A stretch of DNA of 64,000 nt from Pantoea agglomerans NBRC 102470 (GTDB taxonomy: Bacteria; Pseudomonadota; Gammaproteobacteria; Enterobacterales; Enterobacteriaceae): assembly GCF_001598475.1 (NCBI RefSeq), contig NZ_BCZA01000004.1, forward strand, positions 62,001 to 126,000. The letters run 5' to 3'. Below the pieces are notes generated by a model. It worked only from the letters and a program-made list of their open reading frames with translations. It was not told the origin of the DNA and made no database searches. The translations under genes were made by a program, and so were the position numbers. Positions 60,803 through 64,000 of the stretch are shown here, one piece after another. The number at the start of each line of letters is the position of its first letter. The first letter of the stretch is position 1.

Positions 60803-62230
60803 TTATTTCGGCTCATCATCAAGCCACAGGGTAAATTGCTGCGTGTCGCGCAGCGTACGGAACCAGTGGGCAGATTTCTTCATACGGCGCTGACGCTGCT
60901 TATCTAAGTCGATTTCGATAAGACCATAGCGATTTTTAAAGGCATTCATTGGCGAGACATTGTCGGTAAACGCCCACAGCATGTAGCCCTGACAGTTAAT
61001 CCCCGCCTGACTGGCGCGTATCGCCTGATGCAGGTGCTCGCTGATAAACGCGATGCGGTAATCGTCCTGAATCTCCCCGTCGGCATTTTTGAACTGCGCT
61101 TCGTTCTCTATTCCCATACCGCTTTCCGCCACAAACCACGGGATATTGCCGTACTCATCGCGCATCCGCTGCGCCATATCCCAGATAATTTCAGGCTGAA
61201 TTTCCCAGCCGCGTGAAGGGTTCATCCGTCGCCCCGGCAGTTCAAAGTGTTCGTAATACCAGGCGGGATGAAAGGGTGTCTCGGGATGCCAGGCGCGGGA
61301 CGGTGCCTTCACGCGATGCGGATAGTAGAGATTAAGCCCGACTTCATCGACGGTATTGGCGGCAATAATCGCCAGCTCTTCCGGGGTGGTTTCCCACTCA
61401 ATCTGATGCTTATCAAGCAGCGCCAGCAGCTCCGCCGGATACTCGCCTTTAATGGCGGGATCGAGAAACACCCGGTTGTAGAACAGGTCATAAATATGCG
61501 CCGCCTTCTGGTCGTGCGGGGCTGACGATCGCGGATAGGTGACTTCCGGATTGAGTATGGTACCAATGCGACCGGCATAGCCTGCCGCGCGGAACAGCTT
61601 CACTACCCGGGCGGTAGCAAGATTCTTGTGGTGGTTCCACTGCATCCATTTATGGGTGTTCTGCTCATAAGGCCAGCGCAGCGCGTCGAGATAGACGCGG
61701 GTCTGCACCACAATCGGCTCGTTAAACACAAACCAGCGCGTGACCCGACCGGCATAGCGTTTAAACACCTGTTCGACATAACGGATAAAGAGTTCAACGA
61801 CATGCTTTGACTGCCAGCCGCCATACTGCTCCAGCAGCGTGGCGGGCAGCTCGTAATGCTCCAGACAGAGCATCAGTTCAATGCCCTGGCGCTGCATTTC
61901 ATCAATCAGCCGGTCATAGTAAGCCGCGTATTCCTCATCGACCGTAGCGGTTTCGTAATCGATCAGGAAACGCGACCAGTTGATTGAAGTGCGGTAGTGG
62001 GTCAGCCCGCTGGCCTTCATTAGCGCCACATCCTCACTAAAGCGGTTGATAAAGTCGGTGGCAACCGCCGGGCCGTAGCCGTTGTGCCAGACGTGACGAT
62101 CCTGCTGATACCAGGCGTCAGGCCAGGAGTCCTGCCCCGCTTTTTTTCCGCTCCAGCCTTCCGTCTGCCAGGCGGAGGCAGCAGCTCCCAGAATGAAATT
62201 CTCAGGTATGTGGACAGTCTGACGACTCAT
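60803..62230 (-). CDS. GH1 6-phospho-beta-glucosidase
   Basis: Splits the 6-phospho-beta-glucoside made by the PTS into glucose 6-phosphate and aglycone or sugar. 475 aa, full GH1 length. Acid/base Glu171 in FVFNEP, nucleophile Glu369 in WFVAESGMG, and the phosphate-recognition tail SPMNAFKNRYGLIEID (Ser, Lys, Tyr) that marks 6-phospho enzymes. It differs from the BglA/AscB group at the usual HH/HF position (CLEHYELP) and in AESG instead of TENG, so it belongs to a less common branch. Overlaps the EIIC stop by 4 bp. Confidence 0.93.
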   Translation of the reverse strand: MSRQTVHIPENFILGAAASAWQTEGWSGKKAGQDSWPDAWYQQDRHVWHNGYGPAVATDFINRFSEDVALMKASGLTHYRTSINWSRFLIDYETATVDEEYAAYYDRLIDEMQRQGIELMLCLEHYELPATLLEQYGGWQSKHVVELFIRYVEQVFKRYAGRVTRWFVFNEPIVVQTRVYLDALRWPYEQNTHKWMQWNHHKNLATARVVKLFRAAGYAGRIGTILNPEVTYPRSSAPHDQKAAHIYDLFYNRVFLDPAIKGEYPAELLALLDKHQIEWETTPEELAIIAANTVDEVGLNLYYPHRVKAPSRAWHPETPFHPAWYYEHFELPGRRMNPSRGWEIQPEIIWDMAQRMRDEYGNIPWFVAESGMGIENEAQFKNADGEIQDDYRIAFISEHLHQAIRASQAGINCQGYMLWAFTDNVSPMNAFKNRYGLIEIDLDKQRQRRMKKSAHWFRTLRDTQQFTLWLDDEPK

Positions 62231-63585
62231 AACACCTCCGTTCGGTTAGGGTTCAGCTCAGGTTGCAGGCTCTTTGCTTCCGCTGCTTCTGCTGCATCCG
62301 CGCGGCGGGCTGCGACTTTCACAAATGGCAGATAGATAAGTACTGACACCAGAATGCAGACGATCTGCGTCACCACCGCACCCATCGATCCGGCCGTTGA
62401 CAGCCAGGCATTGATAATCGGAGGCGTGGTCCATGGCACCATCACCACGGCTTTCCCGGCAAATCCCATCACCGTAGCGAAGTAGCCGATAGAACCTGTC
62501 ACTAGCGGTGTGATGATGAAAGGGATAGCCAGTATCGGGTTAAGCATAATCGGCATACCAAATATAACCGGCTCGTTGATATTGAAAATGCCTGGCCCGA
62601 ACGACAGTTTGGCGATTTCACGCATCTCTTTGCGTCGCGTTGCCAGCATCACGGCGGTGAGCAGCCCGATGGTCAGGCCGGAGCCGCCGATGCTCATATA
62701 AACATCCCAGAACGGCATGGTGATGATGTTCGGTGCCTCTTTTCCCTGCTCAAAAGCGGTCATGTTGACCATAATCGCGCCCAGCAACAGCGGCTCACGG
62801 ATCGGCTTCACCATCTGGTTGCCGTGAATACCAATCACCCAGAACAGCTGGGCGACGAACATCAGAATCAGAATGCCCCACAGGCTCTGCACCACCGACT
62901 CCAGCGGCTGCTGCACCACCTGGTATACCGCATCGTAAAGGTACATGCCGGTGACGCGATGGAAGATAAAGCCAAAAGTCGCTATCAGCGTCACGGTGAT
63001 GATTGAGGGGATGAGCGCGGAGAAAGAGGCGGCCACGTTGGGCGGCACCGTGTCGGGCATTTTGATTTTCAGCCGCTCAACCTGTTCGAGGCGGCAGTAG
63101 ATCTCTACTGATAGGATGGCGATAAACATGCCGAGAAACAGGCTTTTGGTATCGGAGAATTGTTTGGCCAGCACGTCGGTGACCAGGTGCATCTGCCCAT
63201 CGACCATCATCTGTAAGGTGGTCGGCGTCACGGATACAAAGCAGATGATAGCCAGCAGGCCGGGAAACAGCGTTTTTATACCGTTGATGCGCCCAAGCTC
63301 AATACCAATCAGGAACACCGCACCAATGTTGAGAAAGCTGAGCGTGGCGTAATTGATACTGCTGGTGATGGGCTTGAGGTCAGCTAAAAAAGCCAGGGCG
63401 GCAAAGCTGGCAAGGCCATTTTTGCTGTCCAGCACCATGTTAGAGATCAATACCGAGAAAGCGCCAACAATGATCACCGGCATCAGGGTAATGAATGAGG
63501 CTTTAATCGCCATGATGTAGCGATAACTGTTAAAGCGGGTAGCAAAGCTGCCCAGGGAATCGATAAGGCGGTCCTGTAGAGACAT
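62227..63585 (-). CDS. PTS lactose/cellobiose-family EIIC
   Basis: Sugar-translocating membrane subunit, 452 aa, about ten hydrophobic helices. Family landmarks: WVIGIHGNQM-type motif as FWVIGIHGNQMV, the FNINEPVIFGMPIMLNP signature near residue 320, and the C-terminal VPWTTPPIINAWLSTAGS. ATG at 63585 with GAGGG 7 bp upstream; a TTG two codons earlier is less likely. First gene of the leftward operon; its stop overlaps the glucosidase ATG. The EIIA partner is divergent, an unusual split. Confidence 0.94.
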   Translation of the reverse strand: MSLQDRLIDSLGSFATRFNSYRYIMAIKASFITLMPVIIVGAFSVLISNMVLDSKNGLASFAALAFLADLKPITSSINYATLSFLNIGAVFLIGIELGRINGIKTLFPGLLAIICFVSVTPTTLQMMVDGQMHLVTDVLAKQFSDTKSLFLGMFIAILSVEIYCRLEQVERLKIKMPDTVPPNVAASFSALIPSIITVTLIATFGFIFHRVTGMYLYDAVYQVVQQPLESVVQSLWGILILMFVAQLFWVIGIHGNQMVKPIREPLLLGAIMVNMTAFEQGKEAPNIITMPFWDVYMSIGGSGLTIGLLTAVMLATRRKEMREIAKLSFGPGIFNINEPVIFGMPIMLNPILAIPFIITPLVTGSIGYFATVMGFAGKAVVMVPWTTPPIINAWLSTAGSMGAVVTQIVCILVSVLIYLPFVKVAARRADAAEAAEAKSLQPELNPNRTEVL

Positions 63586-63644
63586 GATCAACCCTCAGAG
63601 ATGTAAGATCGGTATTCCTGTAATCGTCGTGGTCTTCCCTGTTA

Positions 63645-63656
63645 GTGGCATACCAA
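63645..63656. promoter_or_regulatory. UxuR-type operator A
   Basis: GTGGCATACCAA, 11 of 12 identical to site C. It is 59 bp upstream of the EIIC ATG. Resembles the TTGGTATACCAA core of UxuR/ExuR operators. Confidence 0.6.
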
Positions 63657-63707
63657 AATGACGAATCCCCTCGGTTTTTTCTGTGACGAGCCTCCCGGAA
63701 ACGCTTA

Positions 63708-63719
63708 TTGGCATTCCAG
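63708..63719. promoter_or_regulatory. UxuR-type operator B
   Basis: TTGGCATTCCAG, 10 of 12 identical to site C. Its centre is 63 bp from site A and 31 bp from site C, close to 6 and 3 helical turns. A TATGAT -10 candidate (63720-63725) for the EIIA gene abuts it. Confidence 0.55.
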
Positions 63720-63738
63720 TATGATTAAAACGGCCAAT

Positions 63739-63750
63739 TTGGCATACCAA
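63739..63750. promoter_or_regulatory. UxuR-type operator C
   Basis: TTGGCATACCAA, nearly palindromic, 13 bp before the EIIA ATG and overlapping its expected 5' leader, a position suited to repression. Confidence 0.65.
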
Positions 63751-63763
63751 TAGCGGAGGCGTT

Positions 63764-64000
63764 ATGGATTACGAACAGACCATGATGGAATTGCTGATCA
63801 ATGCAGGGGAAGCCCGTTCGTCGGCGATGATGGCGATTCAGTGTGCGCGCAAACGCGACTGGACCGGGGCTGACGCGGCGCTGGCAGCTTCAGATACCGC
63901 GGCAAAAGCGGCACATAAAATTCAGACCGCGTTGATTGGTGCAGACGAGGGAAGCGGAAAATTGCCGGTCACGCTGATTCTGGTGCATGCGCAGGATCAT
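63764..64000 (+). CDS. PTS lactose/cellobiose-family EIIA (5' part)
   Basis: 79 codons to the window edge; the family is about 100-115 aa, so most of the protein is present. Start MDYEQTMMELLINAGEARS with AGCGGAGG upstream of the ATG at 63764. The helical body has the usual ARSSAMMAIQCARKRDW segment and ends in LILVHAQDH, where His75 is the expected phosphorylation site. It is transcribed away from the EIIC-glucosidase-EIIB operon from the shared operator region. Confidence 0.92.
   Translation, partial: MDYEQTMMELLINAGEARSSAMMAIQCARKRDWTGADAALAASDTAAKAAHKIQTALIGADEGSGKLPVTLILVHAQDH

Overview
The window is a chromosomal segment of an enterobacterium, most likely Erwiniaceae (Pantoea or Erwinia). 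Most proteins are close, nearly full-length counterparts of Escherichia coli proteins, and the order follows the E. coli 60-64 min region: queE, eno, pyrG, mazG, relA, rlmD, barA, gud genes, yqcA, truC, yqcC, csrB, syd, queF, ppnN, xni, rlmM, ygdD, gcvA/gcvB, ygdI, csdA, csdE, tcdA, mltA, metZWV, amiC, argA, recD, recB, ptrA, recC, ppdC, ygdB, ppdB, ppdA, thyA, lgt, ptsP, rppH, mutH, ygdQ, ygdR, tas. Blocks found there in E. coli (sdaCB, the fuc genes) are absent, and the gar genes have been drawn in, which suits Erwiniaceae. I see no insertion sequence, prophage, integrase, transposon or CRISPR array.

Left part (1-20.5 kb): nucleotide and stringent-response genes on the minus strand (eno, pyrG, mazG, relA), the rRNA methyltransferase rlmD, and the divergent hybrid kinase barA. 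Next comes a compact D-glucarate/galactarate locus: gudP-gudX-gudD-garL-garR-garK reads leftwards as one probable operon and garD reads rightwards from a shared 574-bp control region. Together they encode uptake, both dehydratases, the aldolase, the reductase and glycerate kinase, giving a complete route to pyruvate and 2-phosphoglycerate.

Middle (20.5-36 kb): yqcA-truC-yqcC, the sRNA gene csrB with an upstream UvrY-type box (so BarA and its output RNA lie 11 kb apart), syd, queuosine gene queF, ppnN, xni, rlmM-ygdD, the regulator gcvA with the divergent sRNA gene gcvB, the csdA-csdE-tcdA genes for ct6A modification of tRNA, mltA, three initiator tRNA genes, amiC, and argA behind a double ARG box.

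Right part (36-64 kb): recD, recB, ptrA and recC with start/stop overlaps, a four-gene minor pseudopilin-like cluster, lgt-thyA, rppH-ptsP, a 680-bp gap between rppH and mutH that carries the DnaA-box layout expected of the replication-control locus DARS2, then mutH, ygdQ, ygdR and tas. The last 5 kb is an accessory beta-glucoside PTS locus: EIIC, GH1 6-phospho-beta-glucosidase, EIIB, a UxuR-like GntR regulator and a GNAT acetyltransferase leftwards, and a divergent EIIA cut by the window end. Three UxuR-type palindromes lie in the divergent promoter region.

The least explained sequences are three structured intergenic blocks (about 430-620, 4767-4880 and 52437-52562) that look like dispersed extragenic repeats. 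I found no wholly new multi-gene system; the strongest points are DARS2, the csrB control region, the rearranged GcvB, the merged gud-gar operon and the PTS locus operators.
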